A stretch of DNA of 64,000 bases from an uncultured Ellagibacter sp. (GTDB taxonomy: Bacteria > Actinomycetota > Coriobacteriia > Coriobacteriales > Eggerthellaceae). Positions 9,784 through 18,739 of the stretch are shown piece by piece. The stretch's first letter is position 1; each line of letters opens with the position of its first letter. Both the position numbers and the translations under genes were made by a program. The stretch is taken from positions 20,660 through 84,659 of the forward strand of contig CAKUKU010000008.1 in NCBI GenBank assembly GCA_934663775.1, given 5' to 3'. The notes below the pieces were generated by a model. The model was not told the origin of the DNA. It saw only the letters and a program-made list of their open reading frames with translations, and searched no databases.

Positions 9784-10758
9784 ATGAGCGAACTGATGCA
9801 GGACACTATTGGCAACACTGTTGACAAATCCGCAGGTGAAAGCAGCGATTTCGCCGCAAGCGCGAACAGAGGCGCCCCCTTCAACCCGCCCGCGTGGGAA
9901 GGCGTCCCGCTTGTGCACGCGAACCTCGTTCTCGAGGGCGGCGCGATGCGCGGGCAGTTCACCGCGGGCGTGCTCGACTTCTTCATGGACCAGAAGTTCT
10001 TCTGCGACTACGTTGTCGGCGTGTCGGCCGGCGCACTTTGCGGAGGAAACTACGTGGCGGGCGCTCCCGGAAGGCCGAGCCTGATCAACGTGAAATACGC
10101 CGACGACAGCCGCTACCTTTCGATGCAGAGCTTCGTGCGCACGGGCAACGCCTACGGCCGCGAGTTCGCCTTCCACGAGATTCCCGACGTGCTCGAGCCC
10201 ATGGACTACGAGGCATTTCGCCGCTCGCCCATCCGTTTCGAGGTCGTCTCGACCAACCTCGAAACCGGCGAGGCGGACTACCACGAGATGCGCGACTACC
10301 ACGACGACCTGCCCTACATCATCGCGTCGTCGTCGATGCCGCTCGTGAGCCAGATCGTCGAGGTGGATGGCAAGCTGCTGCTCGACGGCGGCACCTCCGA
10401 CAGCGTGCCGCTTCTGCACTCGATTCTCACCGGCGCGAATAAGCACGTAGTCGTGCTCACCCAGGCCCACGACTACGTGAAGCGGGCGAACAAGCTCATG
10501 GCGCTCATGCGCCAGCGCTACGCCGACTACCCGTATTACCTCGAGCGCCTGCAGTACCGCCACTACGAGTACAACCGGCTTTACCGCTGGATCGCGCGCG
10601 AGGAAGCGGCAGGGCGCATCTTCGTGATCCGCCCGCCCGAGCCCGTCACCGTGTCCTCCATGGAGCACGACGCAGAGAAGTTGCTCGCGCTCTACGAGCA
10701 GGGACTCGCCGCCGCCGCAAAGGCGTGGCCGAAGCTGCAAGAATACCTCGCGAGTTAG
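9784..10758 (+). CDS. Patatin-like phospholipase family protein
   Basis: A 324-residue Ser-Asp dyad hydrolase of the bacterial patatin group (YjjU-like). Visible are the glycine-rich oxyanion loop ENLVLEGGAMRGQF-type segment near residue 55, the nucleophile elbow GVSAGA near residue 80, and the catalytic Asp in LLDGGTSDSVPL near residue 202. The C-terminal 100 residues contain the basic/aromatic region (YYLERLQYRHYEYNRLY) typical of this subgroup. The first 40 residues are low complexity. No signal peptide is seen, so it is likely cytoplasmic or peripheral. Substrate lipid is unknown. Confidence 0.93.
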   Translation: MSELMQDTIGNTVDKSAGESSDFAASANRGAPFNPPAWEGVPLVHANLVLEGGAMRGQFTAGVLDFFMDQKFFCDYVVGVSAGALCGGNYVAGAPGRPSLINVKYADDSRYLSMQSFVRTGNAYGREFAFHEIPDVLEPMDYEAFRRSPIRFEVVSTNLETGEADYHEMRDYHDDLPYIIASSSMPLVSQIVEVDGKLLLDGGTSDSVPLLHSILTGANKHVVVLTQAHDYVKRANKLMALMRQRYADYPYYLERLQYRHYEYNRLYRWIAREEAAGRIFVIRPPEPVTVSSMEHDAEKLLALYEQGLAAAAKAWPKLQEYLAS

Positions 10759-10911
10759 CGCCCCTCCGACGCGCTGGGCCCCGCGAGCCTGCGAGCCGGC
10801 GTGTGTTTCAAGGTCATCGCTCACGCGTGATTCGCCAGCTCACAGCCAACCCGCGCCCCGTCAGCTCACCCGCTTGAACGCCTCACCCATCCGTCGACAA
10901 AGAAGATCCCC

Positions 10912-12513
10912 ATGCCAACCGACTTCATATCGCTGTTCACCGCCGCGCTTATCGCCGCAGCCGCCCCCATCATCGCCAAGCTCGTTCCGCGTGGGCTTGT
11001 GCCCGAAACCGTGATTCTGCTTTTGGCGGGCGCGTTATTAGGTCCCTACATGGCAGGGGTCATCGAGCTGACCGACTCGATCGACATGCTCTCCGAGCTT
11101 GGCCTTGCATTTCTGTTCCTCCTCGCAGGTTATGAGATCGATCCGAAGAGCCTCTCGGGGAAGCAGGGAAAGAAGGGGCTTGCCACCTGGTTTGTCAGCA
11201 TGGCAATCGCTCTTGTTCTCGTGCTGTTGTCGCCCAATCTCTCCGTGAGCCACATCGACGGGCTCGCCGTGGCCATCGCGCTCACTACGACGGCGCTCGG
11301 TACGCTCATGCCGATCATCAAGGAGCGAAACCTCGAGGGAACCCCCGTCGGCGAGGGAATCCTGTCGTTTGGCACCTGGGGCGAGCTGTGTCCCGTGCTC
11401 GCCATGGCGCTCTTGCTTTCGTCGCGCAGCAAGTGGCAGACGCTGCTCATCCTCGCAATCTTCGTCGTCATATGCGTGATCATGGCCATCGTACCGGCAA
11501 AAGCGCGCCGCGGCGGGCATCGCATCCACCAGTTCCTCATGTACAAGCGCAACACCACCTCGCAGACGTTCGTGCGCGTGACGGTGGTGCTCTTGATCGG
11601 GCTTGTGACCGTGTCGGCCGTGTTCAACCTCGACATCGTGCTTGGCGCGTTCGCCGCCGGCTTCGTTTTGCGCTACATCATCCCCGAGGGCGACCATGAG
11701 CTCGAATCGAAGCTCGAGGCGATCGGCTACGGGTTCCTCATCCCCGTGTTCTTCGTCGTCTCCGGCGCGAAGATCGACCTGGCGGGCGTCGGCGAGAACC
11801 CGCTTCTGCTCATCCTGTTCATCTGCGCGCTGCTCCTGGTGCGCGCCGTGCCCATCGTCGTTGCACTCTCGCTCGGCAGGGACGAGGACAAGCTGTCCAT
11901 GCACAACCGCATTACCGTGGCGCTCTACTGCACGACGGCGCTGCCGCTCATCGTCGCCGTGACCTCGGTCGCCGTGAAGGCGGGCGCGATGACCCAAGAC
12001 GTCGCGGGCACGCTCGTCGCCGCAGGCGCCGTGACCGTGTTCCTCATGCCATTTCTGGCGTCGCTCACCTATCGCATGATCGACGCGAAGCCGATTGCCG
12101 CAGTACAGGAAATCGCCGCGCACCCGAGCGACATCCGCACGATTCTGCACGAGCACTTGGATATGGAGCGCATGATGGTGCGCCAGGAGGCGGCCGCACG
12201 CCTCGCCATGCACGCAAGCGAATCGAAAGACGAGGATATCCCCTGGCAAGAAGCCGCTTTCGCCCTACAACGCAAGACCGAACGCAAGCGCGCGCTCGAT
12301 GCGCTGCTCGACGCTGCGGTGCAAGACCTCGCCGCGCACAAGGACCAAATCGAGCAGCTCATCGAGGAAGGCCCCAGCGAGAATACGCGCGCAAAAGCCG
12401 CCGACCTGCGCAAATCGCGCCAGGAGCGAATCGCTCAGGCGGCAGTGCGCGAGTACAAGCGCCGTCTCGCGGAACTCGGCCATGCGGAGGGCGGCGGCAA
12501 AGACGGCGACTAG
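10912..12513 (+). CDS. Cation/proton antiporter (CPA2-type) with charged cytoplasmic tail
   Basis: A 533-residue membrane protein. About 12 hydrophobic segments span residues 5-385 in the Na+/H+ exchanger pattern, including LGLAFLFLLAGYEIDPKSL, typical of KefB/GerN-like CPA2 carriers. Residues about 390-533 form a soluble, highly charged, helical tail (many Glu, Lys, Arg) instead of a recognisable TrkA-N nucleotide-binding domain. The tail may be a coiled coil or gating domain. The gene is 153 bp downstream of the patatin-like gene on the same strand. Ion specificity (Na+ or K+) is not readable. Confidence 0.88.
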   Translation: MPTDFISLFTAALIAAAAPIIAKLVPRGLVPETVILLLAGALLGPYMAGVIELTDSIDMLSELGLAFLFLLAGYEIDPKSLSGKQGKKGLATWFVSMAIALVLVLLSPNLSVSHIDGLAVAIALTTTALGTLMPIIKERNLEGTPVGEGILSFGTWGELCPVLAMALLLSSRSKWQTLLILAIFVVICVIMAIVPAKARRGGHRIHQFLMYKRNTTSQTFVRVTVVLLIGLVTVSAVFNLDIVLGAFAAGFVLRYIIPEGDHELESKLEAIGYGFLIPVFFVVSGAKIDLAGVGENPLLLILFICALLLVRAVPIVVALSLGRDEDKLSMHNRITVALYCTTALPLIVAVTSVAVKAGAMTQDVAGTLVAAGAVTVFLMPFLASLTYRMIDAKPIAAVQEIAAHPSDIRTILHEHLDMERMMVRQEAAARLAMHASESKDEDIPWQEAAFALQRKTERKRALDALLDAAVQDLAAHKDQIEQLIEEGPSENTRAKAADLRKSRQERIAQAAVREYKRRLAELGHAEGGGKDGD

Positions 12514-12615
12514 CTGCGTGCGAGGGGGCGACACAACGCGGTTCCCCACCAGCCCGTCAACCCTAGCGAGCGTTGGCAGAAAAGGCTCCCCTTTCTTCAG
12601 GTTTTCGTCAGATTT

Positions 12616-13470
12616 CTAAACGATTGGCGGGCGCCAGTCGGGCAGCCCCCTCTTGCGACGGTTCGCGTTGTAGCCGACGATGTTGTCGATCGAGCCCTGC
12701 ATGCCGAAGGGGATGTAGTCGAGGTTCTCCAAATCCTCGGGAAGATAGCTCACAAGCGAGAGCGGCGCGGTTTGCTCCACGTGCTCGGGAGCGGGCCCCG
12801 GCACCGCGCAAAAGCCCACGACCGGCGCGCCTTTCGCTACGAGCTTGCGCTCGTAGCCGCTCCACGGCTCATCGGGAAACATCCCGCGCACATCGTCGGT
12901 TTCCCACTCGATCTTGTAACCGGCCAGTTCAAGCTGCGTTAAGGAGAAATCGCGAAACGGGGTGGAGTCGGTGCGCATGCGCACAGTGCCGCCCTCCTCA
13001 AGCACGCAGCGGTACTTCATCAGGCGATCGAGGTAGGTCAGGCGGCGGGGCGCGCGCTTCTTCTTGGGAAACGGCGTCGGGAAGTTGATGAGAATGCTTG
13101 CAAGCTCTCCCTCGCCGAACAGCTCGAGAACGTCAGGGTCCTCATCGTGCAGGAAGACGACGTTTCCCGCGCCCGCCTCGCATGCCGCCTCGGCCGAGCG
13201 CATCACGCAGATGGGGTCGACGTCAATGCCCACGAAAAGCGTCTCAGGATCGGCCTCGGCACGCGCCACCGTGTACTCGCCCTTGCCGCACCCCAGATCG
13301 AGCACAACGCGAGAAAACGTCTCGTCATCGGGGCGCACTCCCCCTTCGGGCGCCCAGCGGCGCCACGCCCCCCGGCGAGCGGACGGTTCGAACTCGAGCG
13401 CCGCCTTCGCGCCTTCCATCCGCTTCTCAAGCGAAAACCCCTTGTGCAAGCGACATGCCGCCGTGCGCAT
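12616..13470 (-). CDS. trmB: tRNA (guanine-N7-)-methyltransferase TrmB
   Basis: A 284-residue SAM-dependent enzyme that makes m7G46 in tRNA. The SAM motif VLDLGCGKGEYTVA lies near residue 95, and the family signature appears as ILINFPTPFPKKKRAPRRL. The C-terminal region (about residues 215-284) is longer than in the E. coli enzyme. The ATG at 13470 has GGAGG at 8 bp; the TTG at 13485 overlaps that site and is less likely. It lies downstream of thrS beyond a strong terminator, so it probably has its own promoter. Confidence 0.93.
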   Translation of the reverse strand: MRTAACRLHKGFSLEKRMEGAKAALEFEPSARRGAWRRWAPEGGVRPDDETFSRVVLDLGCGKGEYTVARAEADPETLFVGIDVDPICVMRSAEAACEAGAGNVVFLHDEDPDVLELFGEGELASILINFPTPFPKKKRAPRRLTYLDRLMKYRCVLEEGGTVRMRTDSTPFRDFSLTQLELAGYKIEWETDDVRGMFPDEPWSGYERKLVAKGAPVVGFCAVPGPAPEHVEQTAPLSLVSYLPEDLENLDYIPFGMQGSIDNIVGYNANRRKRGLPDWRPPIV

Positions 13471-13493
13471 CTTCCCATCCTCCAACCGAAATC

Positions 13494-13532
13494 AATAAAA
13501 ACGGCGGGCGCCCATCGCAGGACAGCCCGCCG
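13494..13532 (-). terminator. Terminator of thrS
   Basis: Perfect 8-bp GC stem (CGGCGGGC at 13502-13509, GCCCGCCG at 13525-13532). On the minus strand the stem is followed directly by TTTTTATTG, a classical intrinsic terminator 40 bp after the thrS stop. Confidence 0.85.
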
Positions 13533-13571
13533 CAACAGCCAATCACAAGGTTATACCAGGCCACACGAGGT

Positions 13572-15464
13572 TTATGCGCGCGTGCGAATCTCCTCGCACA
13601 CCTTCGCGCAGAAGTCCTCGATCGTGGAGGGGTGCGTCTCGTTCGTGCGGTCACGCACGGAGATGGTGCCCTCCTCGGCCTCCTTCTCGCCCACGATCAC
13701 CATATAGGGCACGCGGTCGATGGAGCGCGCCTCGCGGATCTTGTAGCCGATCTTCTCGTCGCGATTGTCCACCACGACGCGGATGCCGGCTGCCTCGATC
13801 GCGTCGGCGACCTTGTGCGCGTAATCGCGGCTCTTCTCGGAAACGGGAAGCACCTTCACCTGCATCGGCGCGAGCCATACGGGGAACTTGCCCGCATAAT
13901 GCTCGATCAGGATGCCGATGAAGCGCTCGACCGAGCCGTAGCACACGCGATGGAGCATGACCGGGCGCTTCTTCGAGCCGTCCGCGTCGGTGTATTCCAG
14001 ATCGAAGTTCTGCGGCATCTGGAAGTCGAGCTGCACGGTGCCGCACTGCCAGGTGCGTCCAAGCGAGTCGTTCAGGTGGAAGTCGATCTTGGGGCCGTAG
14101 AAGGCGCCGTCGCCCTCGTTGACCTCGTATTCCATACCGAGCTCTTCAAGCGCGGTCTTAAGGCCGGCCTCGGCTGCGGCCCAATCCTCGTCAGAGCCCA
14201 TCGAATCCTCGGGGCGCGTGGAAAGCTCGACGTGGTAGGTGAACCCGAACTGCTGGTAGACCGAGTCGATGAGCTTGACGACGCCCACGATTTCCTCGGT
14301 CAGCTGGTCGGGGCGCACGAACAGGTGCGCATCGTCCTGGTTGAAGCAGCGCACGCGGAACAGGCCGTGCAGCGCACCCTTCATCTCGTGGCGGTGCACC
14401 AGTCCGATCTCGCCCGCGCGAATGGGCAGGTCGCGATAGCTATGCGGCTTGGACGCGTACACGAGCACGCCGCCCGGGCAGTTCATCGGCTTCACGCAGT
14501 ACTCTTCTTCGTCGATGACCGTCGAGTACATGTTGTCCTTGTAGTGGTCCCAGTGGCCCGACGTCTGCCAGAGCTGCTTGTTCATGATCATCGGCGTGGA
14601 GATTTCCACGTAGCCGGCCTTTTTGTGGATCTCGCGCCAGTAGTCGAGCAACGTGTTCTTCAAGATCATGCCGTTGGGCAGGAAGAACGGGAAGCCCGGC
14701 GCCTCGTCGCGCATCATGAAGATGTCCATCTCGCGGCCGATGCGGCGATGGTCGCGCTTCTCGGCCTCTTCGAGGTTGTGCAGGTACTCCTCGAGCTCCG
14801 ACTTCTTGAAGAAGGCCGTGCCATAGAGGCGCTGCAGCTGCTCGCGCGTCGCGTCGCCGCGCCAATAGGCACCGGCGAGCTTCATCATCTTGAAGGCGCC
14901 GATCTTGCCAGCAGAGGGAACGTGCGGGCCAGCGCACAAATCGACAAAGGACCCGTGGCGGTAAATCGAGATTTCCTGGTCGGTCAAGTCGTCGATGTGC
15001 TCGAGCTTGAAGCGCTGGTCAGCGAAGATTTTCTTCGCTTCGTCGATGCTCACGACTTCGCGCACGAAAGGCTCGTCTGCCTTGACGATTTCGGCCATCT
15101 TCTTCTCGATGGCACCGAAGTCGTCGGAGGAAATATTGTTAGGGAGCTCGAAATCATAGAAGTAGCCGTCGTCGGTCGCAGGGCCGAAGGCGATCTGCGT
15201 GCCGGGGTAAAGCTCCTGCACGGCTTCCGCCATGATGTGAGCGCAGGAGTGGCGCATAATATGGAGCGCCTCGGGGCTTTTCGCGGTGATGATCTCAACG
15301 GTTGCCCCGTCTGTCACGGTTGCCGTGAGGTCGACCAATGTGCCGTCAACCTTGCCAGCCAGCGCAGCCTTCGCAAGGCCCGCGCCGATGGAAGCCGCAA
15401 CGTCGGCGACGGTCGCGCCGGCAGCGAGCTCTTTTACCGAGCCATCGGGTAGTGCAATATTCAT
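13572..15464 (-). CDS. thrS: Threonine--tRNA ligase
   Basis: A 630-residue class II synthetase. Domains in order: TGS (1-60), the editing domain with HSCAHIMAEAV (HxxxH), the catalytic core with motif 2 FRVRCFNQDDAHLF and motif 3 region HRVCYGSVERFIGILIEHY, then the anticodon-binding domain. The zinc ligand Cys appears in KPMNCPGGV. The ATG at 15464 has GGAAGGA upstream and starts the TGS domain directly; the frame extension to 15575 is not family-like. A tRNA-Thr(UGU) gene lies about 8 kb away in the same window. No T-box leader was recognised upstream. Confidence 0.97.
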   Translation of the reverse strand: MNIALPDGSVKELAAGATVADVAASIGAGLAKAALAGKVDGTLVDLTATVTDGATVEIITAKSPEALHIMRHSCAHIMAEAVQELYPGTQIAFGPATDDGYFYDFELPNNISSDDFGAIEKKMAEIVKADEPFVREVVSIDEAKKIFADQRFKLEHIDDLTDQEISIYRHGSFVDLCAGPHVPSAGKIGAFKMMKLAGAYWRGDATREQLQRLYGTAFFKKSELEEYLHNLEEAEKRDHRRIGREMDIFMMRDEAPGFPFFLPNGMILKNTLLDYWREIHKKAGYVEISTPMIMNKQLWQTSGHWDHYKDNMYSTVIDEEEYCVKPMNCPGGVLVYASKPHSYRDLPIRAGEIGLVHRHEMKGALHGLFRVRCFNQDDAHLFVRPDQLTEEIVGVVKLIDSVYQQFGFTYHVELSTRPEDSMGSDEDWAAAEAGLKTALEELGMEYEVNEGDGAFYGPKIDFHLNDSLGRTWQCGTVQLDFQMPQNFDLEYTDADGSKKRPVMLHRVCYGSVERFIGILIEHYAGKFPVWLAPMQVKVLPVSEKSRDYAHKVADAIEAAGIRVVVDNRDEKIGYKIREARSIDRVPYMVIVGEKEAEEGTISVRDRTNETHPSTIEDFCAKVCEEIRTRA

Positions 15465-15663
15465 GAGAGTCCTTCCCCATGTCAGGCGAGCGCGTCGCCT
15501 GAACCGTTGATTTCCTCGCTTGCAGCACTCGATTCCGCAAGCCAAACACACATAATAAGCGATGAAGGCGCTCACGCAACCGCAAGCACGAAACTTGCGC
15601 TAAGATAGTGCAGTTTCGGAAGGCGAAACGCGAACGAGCCGTTTGAGTGAAGGAGAGTCCGCC

Positions 15664-16509
15664 ATGAGCGCGAAGTCTCAGGCAACCGTATGGATCACCG
15701 GAGCCGCCGGGCGCATGGGCCGCGCAATCGAGGCGCATCTCGACCGCGAGCGCTACCGCGTGGTGACGACCGATAGAGAACTCGACATCGTCGATCTTGC
15801 GCGAAGCGTCGCGTTCGCCGAAGCGGAAAAGCCCTCCTTCGTGATCAACTGCGCGGCGCTCGCGAGCCGCACCGAGGCAGACGCCGACCCCGACCGCGCC
15901 TACCAGGTGAACGCGCTCGGCGCGCGAAACTTGGCGATCGCAAGCGCTTCGGTGGGGGCGACGCTTGTGCACCTGTCGACCGACGATTTGTTCCCCGCCG
16001 TGTCCGAGCGGCCCTTCAACGAGTTCGACCCGACCGACCCGCCGCACATCTACGGCAAGTCGAAGCTCGCGGGCGAGCGGTTCGTGTGCGAGCTCAACCG
16101 ACGCCACATCATCGTGCGCTCGTCGTGGGTCTACACCGCCGAGCCCGACGACATCTTAGCGCGCGCCCTGAAGGCAAGCCGCGAGGGGCGCACCGTTTAC
16201 GTGCCCGCGAACCAGTTCGCCTGCCCGACCTCGGCCGACACGTTCGCCGACGCCGTCGTGGCCGTTATGGAGTCTAACGAGTTCGGCACCTTCCACGCCG
16301 CTTGCGCGGGCCTGACGAGCCGCTTCGAATTCTTCGAGCGCGCCTTCGAGCTTGCGGGCGAGCCGATCGGCAACCTGCGCGGCTCAAGCAAGCCCGAGCA
16401 CGGCTACCGCATCGAGCTCGACAACATGATGGCGCGCTTGACCGGCGTGTTCGAGATGCCCACCTGGGAAGACGACCTCGCGAAGTTCGTCGCGAACCAC
16501 AACTTGTAG
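15664..16509 (+). CDS. RmlD-like NAD(P)-dependent sugar-nucleotide reductase / epimerase
   Basis: A 281-residue short-chain dehydrogenase of the RmlD (dTDP-4-dehydrorhamnose reductase) substrate-binding family. The N-terminal Rossmann motif is GAAGRMGRA, and the extended-SDR catalytic pair appears as Tyr-x-x-x-Lys in IYGKSKLAGE with an upstream Ser/Thr (HLSTDDLF). Start at 15664 is set by GAAGGAGAG. There are no rhamnose-pathway neighbours (RmlA, B, C), so the true substrate is uncertain. Expression is probably monocistronic: both flanking genes are on the other strand. Confidence 0.88.
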   Translation: MSAKSQATVWITGAAGRMGRAIEAHLDRERYRVVTTDRELDIVDLARSVAFAEAEKPSFVINCAALASRTEADADPDRAYQVNALGARNLAIASASVGATLVHLSTDDLFPAVSERPFNEFDPTDPPHIYGKSKLAGERFVCELNRRHIIVRSSWVYTAEPDDILARALKASREGRTVYVPANQFACPTSADTFADAVVAVMESNEFGTFHAACAGLTSRFEFFERAFELAGEPIGNLRGSSKPEHGYRIELDNMMARLTGVFEMPTWEDDLAKFVANHNL

Positions 16510-16782
16510 AGGGGATAGCTGCCGACGTACGTCCCTATTGAGAACGCCAATCCTCAGATTTAGCGAGTGCATGGCAGAACGACTAGCCCAAGTTTTCCAT
16601 ACGCTTAGGTATCTCGGTAATCTGGGGGTCATTTCATGCGCTTCCCCTTTCGCGGGGAATATCGCCTCGTGCCTGCAAATCGCCCGCCCACGCCCCCATT
16701 CGCTCTGTTGCGCCTTTCGCGAAGGAGTCCCGCCTCAGCGATTGCTCCGCCCGAGAGGGTCATCGGAATTGCGGCGGACAGC
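16510..16782. other. Intergenic gap without a recognised gene
   Basis: Between the convergent RmlD-like gene and the NYN gene. The reading frames present (for example 16538-16990) are antisense or compositionally random. No repeat or RNA motif was recognised apart from the terminator that follows. Confidence 0.4.
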
Positions 16783-16821
16783 AAAACGAGGCAGCGCAAC
16801 CAAACTGCGCTGCCTCGTTTT
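16783..16821. terminator. Strong bidirectional terminator hairpin
   Basis: A perfect 16-bp stem (16783-16798 with 16806-16821) around a 7-nt loop, with A4 at one end and T4 at the other. It lies between convergent genes, so it can stop transcripts from both the RmlD-like gene and the NYN gene. Confidence 0.85.
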
Positions 16822-16883
16822 GGTTTCGTTATCGTGCATTGTCACGATCTTAGCCTGCCGCCCTGCGCTGCCCGTGCTAGCGG

Positions 16884-18527
16884 CTACTCCTTCGCAACCC
16901 AGTTCTCGCGACCTTGCTTGTAGACGCGCACGCCCTCGACGTCGGCGAGATAGCCCGCAAGATGCGGATACCCCAGCTCACGCACTTTGAAGGACTTGAA
17001 GCGCGTGCGCACGCGCTTGGCCAGCTCGGCCACGGCGACACCGCCCTCGTCCGCGTTGGCCACTTCTGCGCGGATGAAGTCATCGGGCGTCGCGGGTGCG
17101 GCAACAGCCTTTCGCGGACGACCTCGGCGGCGCTTCGCGGGCGACTTCGGGCGCTCAGCTTCGGGTGCCTCGGTCGCATCGGCAGGCGCCGGCACATCGG
17201 GCGTTTCCGTCACTTTCGTCTGTACCTTGGAAGTCGAGGAAGCCGCATCCGCCTCCTTGGGGGCGTCCACGACAGCGTCCGTCGCCCCGCCGCCCTCTTC
17301 CGTCGCAGCAACAGCGCTCTCACCTGCGGAATTGCCAGCAGAAGCATCATCTGTTGCATCCTCAAGAGCGGCATCCGCAACGTTGCGCTTCTTGGAAGAA
17401 GAGCCTCTCGTCTTCCTCGACCTGTTTGGTTTCTGAGTCTTCTTATCGTCAGGCTCCTTCTTGCTTTCCATTTCAGCATCGGCATTCGACGGCTGCTCCT
17501 CGCCGCCCTCTGAAGGCGCGCTGACAGGCGCATCATCCGAATCTCGCTGCTCATCGGCGCCTTCCTCCACCTTACCAGAGGAAGATTCTCCCTGTTCAGA
17601 GCCTTGCGTCTTCACCGATTTGCGACGGCGACCGCGGCGACGGCGCGACTTCGAGCCGTGCGACGCCGCATCCTCGGCGGCATCCCCCTCGCCCACTTCG
17701 GTCTCGCGCGTAGCCTCGGCCTGCGAATCATCGCGCTCACCTGTGTTTTCGGCCTCTACCGCCGGCGTTTTCTCACCTGCAGCCTTCTCGCTTGTCGCAT
17801 GCTCGTGCTCGACGCCCTCCGTGAGCTCGACCCGCACGTTCGAGCCGTCCTTGCGTATGGTGACGCTCTTGAACTCGCTCAAAAGCTTCGAGAGCAGGTT
17901 CGTTCCGAACGAGCGCACGTCGAAATCGGGATAGCGCTTGAGCAGACGGCTGCCCACCTCGCCGAGGCCCGTCGATTTCCCGTTATTCTGATTGTCGGTG
18001 ATGATGTCAACGACCGCGCGCTCAACCTCCTCGACGGTTAAACTCGACGATGCGCCGTTGCCCTTGCCGCGGCGCGCCTCGCCGATGAGCAGCTCCAACG
18101 TGGTGAAGATGTCGCATGCCTTACGAAACGGCGTGGGCGTTTTCTTCTCGCCCATGCCGATCACCGTAAGGCCGCTTTCGCGGATGCGGCTCGCCAGGCG
18201 CGTGAAGTCGCTGTCACTCGACACGAGGCAAAAGCCCTCGACCGAGTTCGTGTAAAGAATGTCCATCGCGTCGATGATCATCGCCGAGTCGGTGGCGTTC
18301 TTGCCGACGGTGTAGCTGAATTGCTGGATCGGCGTGATGGAATTATCGAGCAGCGCGTCTTTCCACTTGGCGTGAAGGGTGCTCGTCCAGTCGCCGTAGA
18401 TGCGTTTGTAGGTGATGGTGCCGTACTTCGACAGCTCGTCGAGGATGGGCTTGATGTACTTCGATGACACGTTGTCCGCGTCGATGAGCAGCGCGAATCG
18501 CTTGTCGAATGAGGGTTTCTGTTCCAC
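16884..18527 (-). CDS. NYN-domain putative RNase with LOTUS/OST-HTH domain and AT-hook
   Basis: A 547-residue protein. Residues 8-145 are a NYN (PIN-like, LabA/DUF88) nuclease domain with the conserved acidic residues in LLIDADNVSS, NATDSAMIIDAMD and VSSDSDFTRL. Residues about 160-240 match an OST-HTH/LOTUS RNA-binding fold. A long disordered stretch rich in Glu, Ala, Ser and Lys follows, with basic patches (SRRRRGRRRK) and an AT-hook-like KRRRGRPRK. The last 65 residues resemble a second winged LOTUS-like domain. The GTG at 18527 has AAAGGAGAACC upstream; the longer frame is not coding-like. It probably acts on RNA, but its target is unknown. Confidence 0.88.
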   Translation of the reverse strand: MEQKPSFDKRFALLIDADNVSSKYIKPILDELSKYGTITYKRIYGDWTSTLHAKWKDALLDNSITPIQQFSYTVGKNATDSAMIIDAMDILYTNSVEGFCLVSSDSDFTRLASRIRESGLTVIGMGEKKTPTPFRKACDIFTTLELLIGEARRGKGNGASSSLTVEEVERAVVDIITDNQNNGKSTGLGEVGSRLLKRYPDFDVRSFGTNLLSKLLSEFKSVTIRKDGSNVRVELTEGVEHEHATSEKAAGEKTPAVEAENTGERDDSQAEATRETEVGEGDAAEDAASHGSKSRRRRGRRRKSVKTQGSEQGESSSGKVEEGADEQRDSDDAPVSAPSEGGEEQPSNADAEMESKKEPDDKKTQKPNRSRKTRGSSSKKRNVADAALEDATDDASAGNSAGESAVAATEEGGGATDAVVDAPKEADAASSTSKVQTKVTETPDVPAPADATEAPEAERPKSPAKRRRGRPRKAVAAPATPDDFIRAEVANADEGGVAVAELAKRVRTRFKSFKVRELGYPHLAGYLADVEGVRVYKQGRENWVAKE

Positions 18528-18739
18528 AGGTTCTCCTTTTGAAGCGCCCTTTCCTGCGGGCGCATATTGTTCGCTCCCATGATACAACAGACGCGCTTGA
18601 AGGCGCGCCTTCACCATAAAGCGACCAGGATGCGCGGGGCGCGGGGACGAGCGAAGGGGCGTGCGCGCGGCGGGCGCAAGCGCGGGCGGGCGCACGAGGG
18701 CATGAGAGCACGGCAGCGGACGCCGCCTTTCGCGTCGCC

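Noticed and set aside
9607..10824. 405-residue minus-strand frame
   Set aside because: Antisense to the patatin-like gene, which has intact motifs.
13098..15452. 784-residue plus-strand frame
   Set aside because: Entirely antisense to trmB and thrS, both clear families on the minus strand.
16636..16923. 95-residue plus-strand frame near the strong terminator
   Set aside because: Runs through the hairpin and antisense to the NYN gene end.
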